A DNA stretch of 11,132 bases from GCA-2693325 sp964011675 (lineage in GTDB: Bacteria; Latescibacterota; UBA2968; UBA8231): the NCBI GenBank assembly GCA_964011675.1, contig CAXGPR010000105.1:1-11132 (forward strand). Reading direction: 5' to 3'. The notes under the pieces are model-generated. The model worked only from the letters and a program-made list of their open reading frames with translations. It was not told the DNA's origin and made no database searches. Shown piece after piece: positions 1 through 7,174 of the stretch. A program made the translations under genes and the position numbers. How positions within the stretch are numbered: position 1 is the stretch's first letter; every line of letters starts with the position of its first letter.

Positions 1-91
1 ACTCCACCTGGGCCGTTTTCGCCATGGCGTCGATTGCTCCTACCATAGAGACCCAGCCTCGAGTTTCTATAAATCCAAGCGCATCTTTCAT
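1..91 (-). CDS. Bacterial microcompartment shell protein, BMC-H type (N-terminal fragment)
   Basis: The minus strand from position 91 opens a frame that reads to the window edge without a stop. Its 30 residues begin MKDALGFIETRGW and continue through an AIDAMAKTAQVE segment. This matches the start of hexameric BMC-domain shell proteins (PduA/EutM/CcmK class), where an ALGxIETRG strand is followed by a helix ending in DAMxKxAxV. Such proteins tile the facets of protein organelles that enclose aldehyde-producing or carbon-fixing enzymes. I chose the ATG at 89-91 because it puts the family motif at the normal distance from the N-terminus and has a GGAAAG ribosome site about seven bases upstream. 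An in-frame ATG at 122-124 would add 11 residues but lies almost at the predicted transcription start. The cargo genes are outside the window, so the organelle type is unknown. Confidence 0.88.
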   Translation of the reverse strand, partial: MKDALGFIETRGWVSMVGAIDAMAKTAQVE

Positions 92-132
92 CGTGGGCTT
101 TCCATATAAGATTCCGCGGAACATCAATGATT

Positions 133-161
133 ATAATAGAAGGCCCTCGACCGAACGTCAA
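133..161 (-). promoter_or_regulatory. Sigma-70-type promoter of the BMC shell gene
   Basis: On the minus strand a TTGACG -35 box (156-161) and a TATTAT -10 box (133-138) are separated by exactly 17 bases. Transcription would begin near position 126, giving a leader of about 35 nt before the shell-protein ATG. The promoter sits in the 101-bp gap after ychF, so the shell gene probably has its own transcription unit. I see no convincing terminator for ychF in the gap, so read-through could add to it. Confidence 0.6.
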
Positions 162-192
162 GCCGTTTATGGTTGGTCTTAGATTAGGGTTT

Positions 193-1284
193 TTATGCCT
201 TGAAAAGAAACTGTATAACGTCTCCATCCTCGACGATGTATTCTTTTCCTTCGAGGTGCAACTGACCCAAATCACGAAGCTTAGCTATCCCACCAGCGGC
301 AATTAGTTCGTCATATTTAGCGACCTCTGCTCGAATAAAACCCATCTCCATATCGCTGTGGATTCGACCTGCGGCTTGTGGTGCACAAAACCCCCGCGGA
401 AGCTGCCAAGCTTGTAATTTTTCGTTGGCAAGAGTGTAAAATGTAACTAGGTCAAGCAGCCTATACCCACCCTGAACAACGCGATCAATTCCCCCAGCCA
501 GGTCTCCCAAATCCTCTAAAAAGAGCTGTCTATCCTCTTCATCTAAATCAATGAGTTCCGACTCAATCCCAACGGCAACAGGGACTACATAGCTTTCGCC
601 ACAGTGCCCTTTTAGGACCTCAAGATGAGCTTTTTCCCGAGCATCATGCCCCTCGCTTACATTCGCCAAGTAGATCATTGGCTTGATCGTCAGGAGCGGA
701 TGCACCTTGAGGACCTCTAGCTCTTCTTTGGTGAATTCTAACGATCGCAGAAACTGTCCTTGATTGATTGTATCTCGCGCCTTTTCTATGGTTGTTAGTT
801 CGAGTTTTTGGGAAGACTTGGGATTGGAACGCACGACCTTAGCAAGGTGCTCAATCGTTTTTTCTAAGACCGCTAAATCGGCTAATAGCAGCTCGGTTTC
901 AAGCGTTTCAATGTCTCTAAGTGGGTCAACGCCACCATCTACATGAGTTATTTCGCTATGCTCAAAACAGCGCACAACGTGTATGAGGGCATTTGCTTCG
1001 CGAATATGACCCAAAAACTGATTGCCCAACCCCTCTCCCTGATGAGCTCCCCGCACCAATCCGGCTATATCTATGAAGCGAATAGAAGCACCAACGCAAC
1101 TTTGGGGACAAACAAGCTTTTCCAATTTGCCAAGCCTAGGATCAGCCACTTCTACGATTCCCACATTGGGATCAACCGTACAAAAAGCGTAATTCGCAGC
1201 TTCGGCATGCCCATTAGTTAACGCATTAAATAGAGTTGACTTACCGACGTTAGGTAATCCGATTAAACCGATGTCTAATGGCAT
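193..1284 (-). CDS. ychF: YchF (OLA1 family) ribosome-binding P-loop ATPase
   Basis: This is a 363-residue protein, the usual length of bacterial YchF, a translation-factor-class P-loop NTPase that binds ribosomes and prefers ATP. The Walker A/G1 loop GLPNVGKST is at residues 9-17. The switch I region holds NYAFCTVDPN (31-40). The G3 motif DIAGLVRGA is at 72-80, followed by the GEGLGN stretch typical of the family. The usual NKxD base-specificity motif is replaced by NVSE (208-211), the family hallmark tied to ATP use. The last ~80 residues form the TGS domain, with the conserved FYTLANEKLQAW stretch and PQAAGRIHSDMEMGFIRAEV near the end. The ATG at 1284 is supported by AAGAGG at 1289-1294, which touches the upstream rqcH stop codon, so the two genes are probably co-transcribed and coupled. 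It is cytosolic, and nothing about it is unusual. Confidence 0.97.
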   Translation of the reverse strand: MPLDIGLIGLPNVGKSTLFNALTNGHAEAANYAFCTVDPNVGIVEVADPRLGKLEKLVCPQSCVGASIRFIDIAGLVRGAHQGEGLGNQFLGHIREANALIHVVRCFEHSEITHVDGGVDPLRDIETLETELLLADLAVLEKTIEHLAKVVRSNPKSSQKLELTTIEKARDTINQGQFLRSLEFTKEELEVLKVHPLLTIKPMIYLANVSEGHDAREKAHLEVLKGHCGESYVVPVAVGIESELIDLDEEDRQLFLEDLGDLAGGIDRVVQGGYRLLDLVTFYTLANEKLQAWQLPRGFCAPQAAGRIHSDMEMGFIRAEVAKYDELIAAGGIAKLRDLGQLHLEGKEYIVEDGDVIQFLFKA

Positions 1285-1293
1285 GTATCCTCT

Positions 1294-3027
1294 TTATTTT
1301 ACATAATTTAATTTATATGAATCCTTAGACTCAGCCAGAACTTTGGGTTCCACAATAATTGTTTTCTCTCTCTTCATAATGGCCTGCCCCGGCGCTCCCC
1401 CCTTGGGCTTGCTAACGTACTTTGCGAGGGTGTATACCACGGGAACTTTTTTGGCAGACTTGCCTTTGCTCCAAAATGCCGCCACGCCAGCTGCTTCCCC
1501 TAACGATTGCTTGCTGGGCTCTTCCTTCCTTCCCTCTCTACGCAAAATGACGTGCGAACCTGGGTATCCATGAGCGTGAAACCACATATCATTCTGCGCT
1601 GCCATTTTATGGGTCAGAATATCGTTTTCCTTGTTGTTACGGCCCGCTAAAACAGTCCATCCATCGCTCGTAGTATATTGTCTGGGATAAGCACCTTGCC
1701 CCTCTTTCCGCTTCCCATTTCTAGGCGATACGTCTCCTGACTTTTTCCCTCTTATGCCTCGATTTTCCAACCATTCCTCTATTTCGCGTGCATCTCTATC
1801 TGGGTCACTTAAGCGTGCTTCACATTCGGCCAGCTCCTTCTCGACAATCTCTTCTCGCTTAATTCGCTCGGGTAAAAGCGTTTCTCTACGCTGGAATTTT
1901 TGCGCTTTCTTTAAAAAATGGCCCGCGTTTTCTACCGCCGAAAGCTGGGGATTTAATACTATACGACACCTCCGTTTTCCATCTGGATCAAAAATATCCT
2001 TCAGCTCTACTTCTTGACTAGCGGGGGTAACGGAATCGACCTGCGCTAAAAGTATATGCCCTTTGCGCTCCCAATCCGAACCCTTTTCTGCCTCTTTTAG
2101 ATCCGCTCTCATCGCGGCGAGTTTCTTCCGACAACTCTTCAACTCTTTTCTGAGAAGCTGATGCAGCATGTCGCGATGGCGACGCGTGCGCTCAGCCTTT
2201 CCATTCTCTCTTGTAGTATAGCTTACAACAGCACTTACAGAATCCGCTACTTCCACTAAGCTTCCTTCAAGCAAACGAGCGGGTTTTAAGGCAGAGAAGT
2301 GCCATCGCTGCTTCAGCTGATAGGCATACCCATTCGGCTCCTCTGCTTCGTGAAACATCGCTTCTGCCGCTACCCAAAGTGCGTGTAAATTCTCCTGATC
2401 CCAGTCTGTTTCAGGCGTCAAACCGGAGCGATAAAATAGCTCTGCCATTTGTTGCCGATCCAGCCCGACAAGCAAGCGACGGCAAATATCCCCAAGATTG
2501 ATCAGCTCCCCTTCAACAACTTTTTCAATAAATAGGCCTTCCTCATCAATACCTGGAAGGAAGCGGTCCAAACCCGTTGGAGGAGCGTAAACTTGCCCTA
2601 TTTTTATTCTATCTTCCCTCCCCCAAGCTCCGAGTATTTCACCCGTTCGCTCACTGGTTAGCGCACAGGCCACCCGGTTGCTTAAAAGCTCAAAAAAAAG
2701 AGAACCGTACGACCTTTCCCCTCTCCTATTTTCACGCGCTAAGCGGAGGAAAATAACCCGATCACGCCCAGCGACACCCACGTCAATAACACGGGCACCA
2801 GCCAAATAGCGTTCGGCTCCGTGACCCTGAGTAACTGGCCCTCGCTTTCTGTCTGCGGTCAACAACCGAAGCGTGCCGTCGCGGCGACACTCTGCTAAAA
2901 GAGAGCCGTCCCCGAGCTGCATGTAGAGGACTTCTCCTCGGGTGTTGGCAGCGTAAATATCCTTACCGACTAGGGCTTCCTTTAATTCATTGGCTAACGC
3001 CCAAACAGTGTAATAATCGTATGCCAT
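1294..3027 (-). CDS. rqcH: RqcH/NFACT family ribosome quality control factor
   Basis: This protein belongs to the NFACT family (RqcH/Rqc2/NEMF, formerly annotated fibronectin-binding protein). RqcH binds obstructed 50S subunits with peptidyl-tRNA and directs untemplated C-terminal alanine tailing for degradation. Numbering below is from the ATG at 3027, which gives 577 residues. The NFACT-N domain starts with MAYDYYTVWALANEL and carries a GRDR motif whose Asp-Arg pair (89-90) matches the pair needed for tRNA handling in characterised RqcH. A charged coiled-coil region rich in RKELKSCRKKL-type sequence occupies the middle. The C-terminal NFACT-R domain has GRNNKENDILTHKMA, then DMWFHAHGYPGSHVILRRE. 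An upstream in-frame TTG at 3057 would add ten residues outside the family consensus and lies in the terminator tail of valS, so I prefer the ATG. Neither start has a clear Shine-Dalgarno site. The gene lies between valS and ychF, all translation-linked. Confidence 0.92.
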   Translation of the reverse strand: MAYDYYTVWALANELKEALVGKDIYAANTRGEVLYMQLGDGSLLAECRRDGTLRLLTADRKRGPVTQGHGAERYLAGARVIDVGVAGRDRVIFLRLARENRRGERSYGSLFFELLSNRVACALTSERTGEILGAWGREDRIKIGQVYAPPTGLDRFLPGIDEEGLFIEKVVEGELINLGDICRRLLVGLDRQQMAELFYRSGLTPETDWDQENLHALWVAAEAMFHEAEEPNGYAYQLKQRWHFSALKPARLLEGSLVEVADSVSAVVSYTTRENGKAERTRRHRDMLHQLLRKELKSCRKKLAAMRADLKEAEKGSDWERKGHILLAQVDSVTPASQEVELKDIFDPDGKRRCRIVLNPQLSAVENAGHFLKKAQKFQRRETLLPERIKREEIVEKELAECEARLSDPDRDAREIEEWLENRGIRGKKSGDVSPRNGKRKEGQGAYPRQYTTSDGWTVLAGRNNKENDILTHKMAAQNDMWFHAHGYPGSHVILRREGRKEEPSKQSLGEAAGVAAFWSKGKSAKKVPVVYTLAKYVSKPKGGAPGQAIMKREKTIIVEPKVLAESKDSYKLNYVK

Positions 3028-3054
3028 ATTGGGTGAATAACTTACTATCCCCGT

Positions 3055-3093
3055 CAAATAAAAGAAGGGCGAAGTTAGAAAAACCTTCGCCCT
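3055..3093 (-). terminator. Rho-independent terminator of valS
   Basis: A perfect 9-bp inverted repeat (CTTCGCCCT at 3085-3093 with AGGGCGAAG at 3066-3074, plus-strand reading) encloses a 10-base loop. On the minus strand the stem is followed by the T-rich run TCTTTTATTT. It lies 25 bp beyond the valS stop codon, in the correct orientation to end valS transcription before rqcH. Confidence 0.85.
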
Positions 3094-3117
3094 CCCCGCA
3101 AATTCGTCTTCGACTGA

Positions 3118-5883
3118 TTAGGAAATGCGCTGTAAACTATCGCGTAACATCTCTAAGGTATCTCCGTATTCGATCAATCGCTCGCGCTCTTTTTTAACCA
3201 CATCCGCCGGTGCGTTGGCAATAAATTTCTCATTCGCGAGTTTGCCGTTCATGCTTTTAACTAGCTTTTCAAACTTAGCGACTTCTTTTTCTAGACGGCC
3301 TCGCTCTACCCCTAAGTCTATAATTCCTTCTAAGGGAACAAAAACTTCTACTGCCCCTACCACAGCACTACCTGATGCCGCGGGAGGATCCACTGCAATG
3401 CCCACCGTAATTTCGCTTGCGCGGACAAGCCCGCTTACCAAGGGGCCTATGGCTTCGAGTTCGTCTACCCCATTGGCATTGGGGAGAGACAAGATCACGG
3501 GAATTTTAGTGGCTGGAGGTACATTCATCTCAGAGCGAACCGTGCGCACCGCTGTAACGATTTCTTGTACCCGTTCCATATCCTGCTCGGCTACCAAATC
3601 AACCAGTCCGTCCAGCGACTCTGGCCAAGAAGAAATTACGATACTCTCCGCCGAACTCCCCTTTTTGGGCAACGCCTGCCAAAGGGATTCCGTCATAAAA
3701 GGCATTACGGGGTGCAGAAGTCGCAGGGCAATTTCAAGTATCTCGACGAGATTTCTCTGGACGGGTAGCCGCAACTCGGGTTGGTCAGCCTGGAGACGTC
3801 CCTTAGCTAATTCTAAATACCAGTCGCAGTAGTCTCGCCATAAAAAGTCGTATAGGGCACGAATGACATCGCTAAACCGATATGCCTCCATTCGGAAGTT
3901 GACCTCTGCGATCGTTTGAGCGAGCCGACTCCATATCCACCGATCGGCTAATTCACCACGTCCTCTTTCCACCAGTCCTGGCTCATATCCATCCATATTC
4001 ATAGTTACAAACCGAGCGGCGTTCCATACCTTGTTTCCGAAATTGCGGCCCATTTCTGCACTGGAGGAAGATAAGACTACGTTGTTTTTCACTTCGGCAT
4101 CAAAGCGCACGTCCTGCACGGCACCGGCTTGTGCCAACAGACTAAAACGCGTGGCATCTGCCCCATAGAGATCAACCAAGTCCAGTGGGTTGAGCCCCGT
4201 GCCCAAACTCTTACTCATCCGCCGCCCATCCTTAGTGAGAATTGTTGGATGAACAAGGACCGTTTTAAAGGGTATCTCATCCCTACATTCTATGGAGGTC
4301 ATGACCATCCGCAACACCCAAAGGTAGAGGATATCTCGCCCTGTTATCATCAGGTCTGTCGGGTAGAAATAGGATAGAGAGTCGGTCTTTTCTGGCCACC
4401 CTAGTGTAGCAAAGGGCCAAAGAGCAGAAGAAAACCACGTATCCAGAACGTCGGGATCTTGCACCCATTCTCTTCCTCCGCAGTCAGGACAGGCATCCGG
4501 CTTGTGCGCACGCACGTATGGTTTAGCACCATCCGCAACCGAAACGCGAAAACTCCCTTCTGCAAAGGCCTTTTCCGGATCGAGCCCGCCCATAGGTATG
4601 AGTCCATCGCGACTGCAGTGCAAACAGTACCAGGCAGGTATGCGGTGGCCCCACCAAATCTGCCTTGAGAGTGCCCAATCGCGAATATTATCTAACCATT
4701 CAAGGGCATACGCATTAAACCGATCAGGCACGTAGGCGATTTGACCAGAGATCAATAGAGAGCGCGTCTTCTCCGCAAGGGCCTCCATATTCATAAACCA
4801 CTGCTCCATAGGCAGAGGTTCTATAACGGTACCGCATTTATCGTGATGCGGTACGGCGTGAGGATGATCTACCACTTCTACGAGCAAACCTGCCTCATCC
4901 AACTCGGAAATAAGCTGCTTACGACAAGCATATCGATCCATACCGGCAAAGCGACCGGCTTCTTTTGTCATAATGCCGTCAAAGCCTATTACCTGTATCT
5001 GTTCAAGGTCGTGACGCTCTCCGATTGCGTAATCATTTGGATCATGACAAGGGGTAACCTTAACCGCACCGCTGCCCACTTCAGGGTCGGCGTAATCATC
5101 TGGAACGATGGGAATTGCTCTTTCTACAAGCGGCAACAAAACCCGCTGGCCAACCGCCTGTGACCACCGTTTATCAGAGGGATGCACTGCAACACCGGTA
5201 TCGCCTAACATCGTTTCCGGTCGCGTGGTTGCTACGACCACATCAGGGCCTCCATCTAAGCCCGGGTATCTAATATGCCAAAGGTGTCCATCGAGCTCTT
5301 TCTCTTCGGTTTCCAAGTCCGAAATTACCGTACGGCACTTTGGACACCAGTTTATCATACGACGCCCTCTGTAAATCCAACCCTGGTCTCCAAAGTGTTC
5401 GAAAGCCTGAAGGACGGCCTCAACGTATCCCTCATCTAAGGTGAATCGAGCACGACGCCAATCATAACTTGAACCCAGCTTGCGTAATTGGTAGTATATC
5501 GCGTCGCCGTATTTATCTCGCCAAGCATGAATCTTCTCAAGAAGTGCCTCCCGGCCTATATCATAGCGATTCAACCCCTCTTCGGCAGCCAACTGCTGCT
5601 CCACCTTCATTTGGGTTGCAATTCCGGCGTGGTCCGTCCCCGGCAGGCAGAGCGTCTCATAACCCTGCATTCTCTTCCATCGGACAACCAGATCGTGAAT
5701 TGCATGCTGAATCGCATGCCCCATATGCAGTTCTCCCGTAACATTTGGGGGAGGTATAGTTATGCAATAGGGCGTTTTTTCGGGGTTTGGATCGGCGTTA
5801 AAATAGCCCTTTTCTTCCCAGTGGGCATACCACTTCTCTTCAGCGCTTTTAGGATCGTATGTCTTTTCGAGTTCTGGATTCAT
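3118..5883 (-). CDS. valS: Valyl-tRNA synthetase
   Basis: This class Ia aminoacyl-tRNA synthetase charges tRNA-Val with valine in the cytosol. It has 921 residues, within the normal bacterial ValS range. The N-terminus MNPELEKTYDPKSAEEKWY is typical. The catalytic Rossmann fold carries PPPNVTGELHMGHA with the HIGH-motif variant HMGH at 53-56. A zinc-type WCPKCRTVISDLE stretch follows at 179-191. The CP1 editing domain that clears mischarged threonine begins around 205 and includes ATTRPETMLGDTGVAVHP (218-235). The DTWFSSALWPF segment (481-491) and the KMSKS loop, here RRMSKS (554-559), complete the active site. The C-terminal end, from VERGRLEKEVAKFEKL, is the tRNA-binding coiled-coil arm. 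Cys pairs at 420/423 and 465/468 suggest a second zinc knuckle. No Shine-Dalgarno site is visible before the ATG. The gene has its own promoter and terminator. Confidence 0.98.
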   Translation of the reverse strand: MNPELEKTYDPKSAEEKWYAHWEEKGYFNADPNPEKTPYCITIPPPNVTGELHMGHAIQHAIHDLVVRWKRMQGYETLCLPGTDHAGIATQMKVEQQLAAEEGLNRYDIGREALLEKIHAWRDKYGDAIYYQLRKLGSSYDWRRARFTLDEGYVEAVLQAFEHFGDQGWIYRGRRMINWCPKCRTVISDLETEEKELDGHLWHIRYPGLDGGPDVVVATTRPETMLGDTGVAVHPSDKRWSQAVGQRVLLPLVERAIPIVPDDYADPEVGSGAVKVTPCHDPNDYAIGERHDLEQIQVIGFDGIMTKEAGRFAGMDRYACRKQLISELDEAGLLVEVVDHPHAVPHHDKCGTVIEPLPMEQWFMNMEALAEKTRSLLISGQIAYVPDRFNAYALEWLDNIRDWALSRQIWWGHRIPAWYCLHCSRDGLIPMGGLDPEKAFAEGSFRVSVADGAKPYVRAHKPDACPDCGGREWVQDPDVLDTWFSSALWPFATLGWPEKTDSLSYFYPTDLMITGRDILYLWVLRMVMTSIECRDEIPFKTVLVHPTILTKDGRRMSKSLGTGLNPLDLVDLYGADATRFSLLAQAGAVQDVRFDAEVKNNVVLSSSSAEMGRNFGNKVWNAARFVTMNMDGYEPGLVERGRGELADRWIWSRLAQTIAEVNFRMEAYRFSDVIRALYDFLWRDYCDWYLELAKGRLQADQPELRLPVQRNLVEILEIALRLLHPVMPFMTESLWQALPKKGSSAESIVISSWPESLDGLVDLVAEQDMERVQEIVTAVRTVRSEMNVPPATKIPVILSLPNANGVDELEAIGPLVSGLVRASEITVGIAVDPPAASGSAVVGAVEVFVPLEGIIDLGVERGRLEKEVAKFEKLVKSMNGKLANEKFIANAPADVVKKERERLIEYGDTLEMLRDSLQRIS

Positions 5884-5884
5884 A

Positions 5885-5899
5885 TCACACTGTGTTCAT
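5885..5899 (-). promoter_or_regulatory. Possible four-codon leader ORF before valS
   Basis: In the short valS leader the minus strand reads ATG AAC ACA GTG TGA, encoding Met-Asn-Thr-Val. Its stop codon is separated from the valS ATG by a single base. This arrangement could allow termination-reinitiation, and the last sense codon is valine. No Shine-Dalgarno site precedes it and no attenuator hairpin is visible in the leader of about 34 nt, so chance is a serious alternative. Confidence 0.2.
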
Positions 5900-5923
5900 T
5901 AGTATTTATCTGATATTTGGTCA

Positions 5924-5952
5924 AATATAGACCCTCTCCGAAAGATTGACAA
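5924..5952 (-). promoter_or_regulatory. Sigma-70-type promoter of valS
   Basis: On the minus strand TTGTCA (5947-5952) and TATATT (5924-5929) are separated by 17 bases. Transcription would start near 5917, leaving about 34 nt of leader. That is too short for a T-box riboswitch, a common regulator of synthetase genes in Firmicutes. Confidence 0.65.
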
Positions 5953-5980
5953 TGACACCAAAACAATGTGGCCTGTTTAT

Positions 5981-5989
5981 TGCTATTCT
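5981..5989 (+). promoter_or_regulatory. Possible extended -10 promoter toward the small ORF and murQ
   Basis: TGCTATTCT matches the extended -10 form TGnTATnnT. It would start transcription near 5996, about 25 nt before the ATG at 6021. No good -35 box lies at the right distance. A TAAAAT at 5996-6001 is a competing -10, but it would remove most of the ribosome site. This is the best candidate I see for plus-strand transcription in the spacer. Confidence 0.27.
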
Positions 5990-6020
5990 GGACAATAAAA
6001 TACTCTAAAGGAAGACCTCT

Positions 6021-6152
6021 ATGTTTAATTGGATATGCAGTCTATCGGTGAAGATATACCACATACTCAGCTTTATGGTCGCGATTAGCACCTTTACACT
6101 TTTTTTCTCCGCGCTCCCGGTGCTATTCCTCTCTCTGTTTTGGCTCAATTAA
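6021..6152 (+). CDS. Probable small membrane protein, 43 residues
   Basis: This is an ATG-to-TAA frame of 44 codons. A strong purine-rich ribosome site, AAAGGAAG at 6007-6014, lies six bases before the start. The product starts MFNWICSLSVKIYHILSF. From about residue 13 onward it is almost entirely hydrophobic (for example FMVAISTFTLFFSALPVLF), enough for one long or two short membrane segments, and it ends in FWLN. I do not recognise a family. It is the only gene candidate in the 385-bp spacer between valS and murQ. The remaining 116 bp before murQ hold A/T-rich runs but no terminator I would defend, so it may be the first gene of the murQ transcript. The good ribosome site and coherent membrane composition argue for a real gene; its small size argues for caution. 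Confidence 0.5.
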   Translation: MFNWICSLSVKIYHILSFMVAISTFTLFFSALPVLFLSLFWLN

Positions 6153-6268
6153 AGGAAATTTTTTCCAAAAAGGGGTTTTCCCTGCTTCCATCTCTACGTA
6201 CTTTTCGCTCCATATCTGCTGTGAATATCTCCATTAAACACTAACACCTTTAAATCCAAAGGGTTGGT

Positions 6269-7174
6269 ATGCTAGACTGGGCCGCGTTATTAACCGAACA
6301 GCAAAACCCTGCCAGTGAGCAAATAGATGAAGTTTCTACTTTAGAAATGCTCACTATTATCAACGGTGAAGACCAGCTCGTTCCCCTAGCCGTTTCTAAA
6401 GAACTTTCCCACATAGCGCAGGCAGTCGAATTGGTTAGTCACGCCTTTGGTCGAGACGGACGACTGTTCTATTTGGGTGCGGGAACAAGCGGTCGCCTAG
6501 GCATACTCGACGCCTCTGAGTGTCCCCCCACTTTTCGGGTCCCCCACGAACAAGTCCAAGGGCTTATAGCGGGTGGACGAAGCGCCGTTTTCAGTGCAGT
6601 AGAAGGCGCAGAAGATGACCCCAAAGGCGCTGTTGGACAGTTCCAAGAACAGCGGCTTTCTGACCGTGACATCGTCATGGGTATTGCAGCTAGTGGCGTT
6701 ACCCCTTATGTATTAGGCGGTTTAGACCATGCTCGTTCCGTTGGCTGTTCAACCATATTTTTCACCTGTAGCCCCCAAAAGACTTCTCCTTCTGTCGATA
6801 TACAAATAGCTCCCCGCGTTGGCCCAGAGGTGCTCACAGGCTCCACTCGATTAAAGGCTGGTACTGCCACCAAACTCGTCCTAAATATGATTACTACGGG
6901 TGCTATGATCCGCTGTGGAAAAACCTACGGCAACCTGATGGTAGACCTCCATCCCAGCAACAAAAAGCTAATCGATCGAAGTCAGCGGATTCTTTCCACC
7001 CTGACCGGTTTAGAAATCGAAGAGGCACGTCAGGTGCTTTCGCAGGCAGCCGGAGATTTAAAGATCGCGCTTGTCATGTCGCTATGCGATGTTTCCCCAG
7101 ACCGAGCCCGAGCGCTTCTATCAGCGCACGGAGGCAGCGTTAAAAAAGCCGTATCAGGATCGGCAACACCATGA
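6269..7174 (+). CDS. murQ: N-acetylmuramic acid 6-phosphate etherase
   Basis: MurQ cleaves the D-lactyl ether of MurNAc-6-phosphate, giving GlcNAc-6-phosphate and D-lactate, in cytosolic peptidoglycan recycling. The 301 residues match the family length (about 300). The SIS sugar-isomerase fold shows LGAGTSGRLGILDASECPPTF (from about residue 69), with Glu84 in the position of the catalytic acid. A second acidic site follows in AVEGAEDD (110-117; Glu115 best matches the other catalytic Glu). The signature TGSTRLKAGTATKLVLNMI and GKTYGNLMVDL follow. The C-terminal ~60 residues form the helical UBA-like tail of MurQ. AAAGGG at 6258-6263 acts as the ribosome site. The stop overlaps the start of the next gene by four bases. 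No MurNAc transporter, kinase or anhydro-MurNAc kinase is visible nearby, so the substrate source lies elsewhere. Confidence 0.95.
   Translation: MLDWAALLTEQQNPASEQIDEVSTLEMLTIINGEDQLVPLAVSKELSHIAQAVELVSHAFGRDGRLFYLGAGTSGRLGILDASECPPTFRVPHEQVQGLIAGGRSAVFSAVEGAEDDPKGAVGQFQEQRLSDRDIVMGIAASGVTPYVLGGLDHARSVGCSTIFFTCSPQKTSPSVDIQIAPRVGPEVLTGSTRLKAGTATKLVLNMITTGAMIRCGKTYGNLMVDLHPSNKKLIDRSQRILSTLTGLEIEEARQVLSQAAGDLKIALVMSLCDVSPDRARALLSAHGGSVKKAVSGSATP

Noticed and set aside
149..178. Imperfect inverted repeat GACCGAAC/GTTGGTC after ychF as a terminator
   Set aside because: The pairing needs a bulge and a long loop, has no T-tract, and overlaps the -35 box of the shell-gene promoter.
5..180. Plus-strand open frame across the left edge (about 58 codons)
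   Set aside because: It lies opposite the recognisable BMC N-terminus and its product (for example FAMASIAPTIETQPRVS) shows no motif.
3125..3832. Long plus-strand open frame (235 codons) over the 3' part of valS
   Set aside because: It is antisense to a clear synthetase coding region, with Ser/Arg/Thr-rich shadow composition and no family motifs.
6154..6182. A/T-rich GGAAATTTTTTCC and neighbouring AAAAGGGGTTTT after the small ORF
   Set aside because: The symmetry is short and nearly all A/T, with no GC-rich stem followed by a T-run. It may be chance in an A/T-rich spacer.
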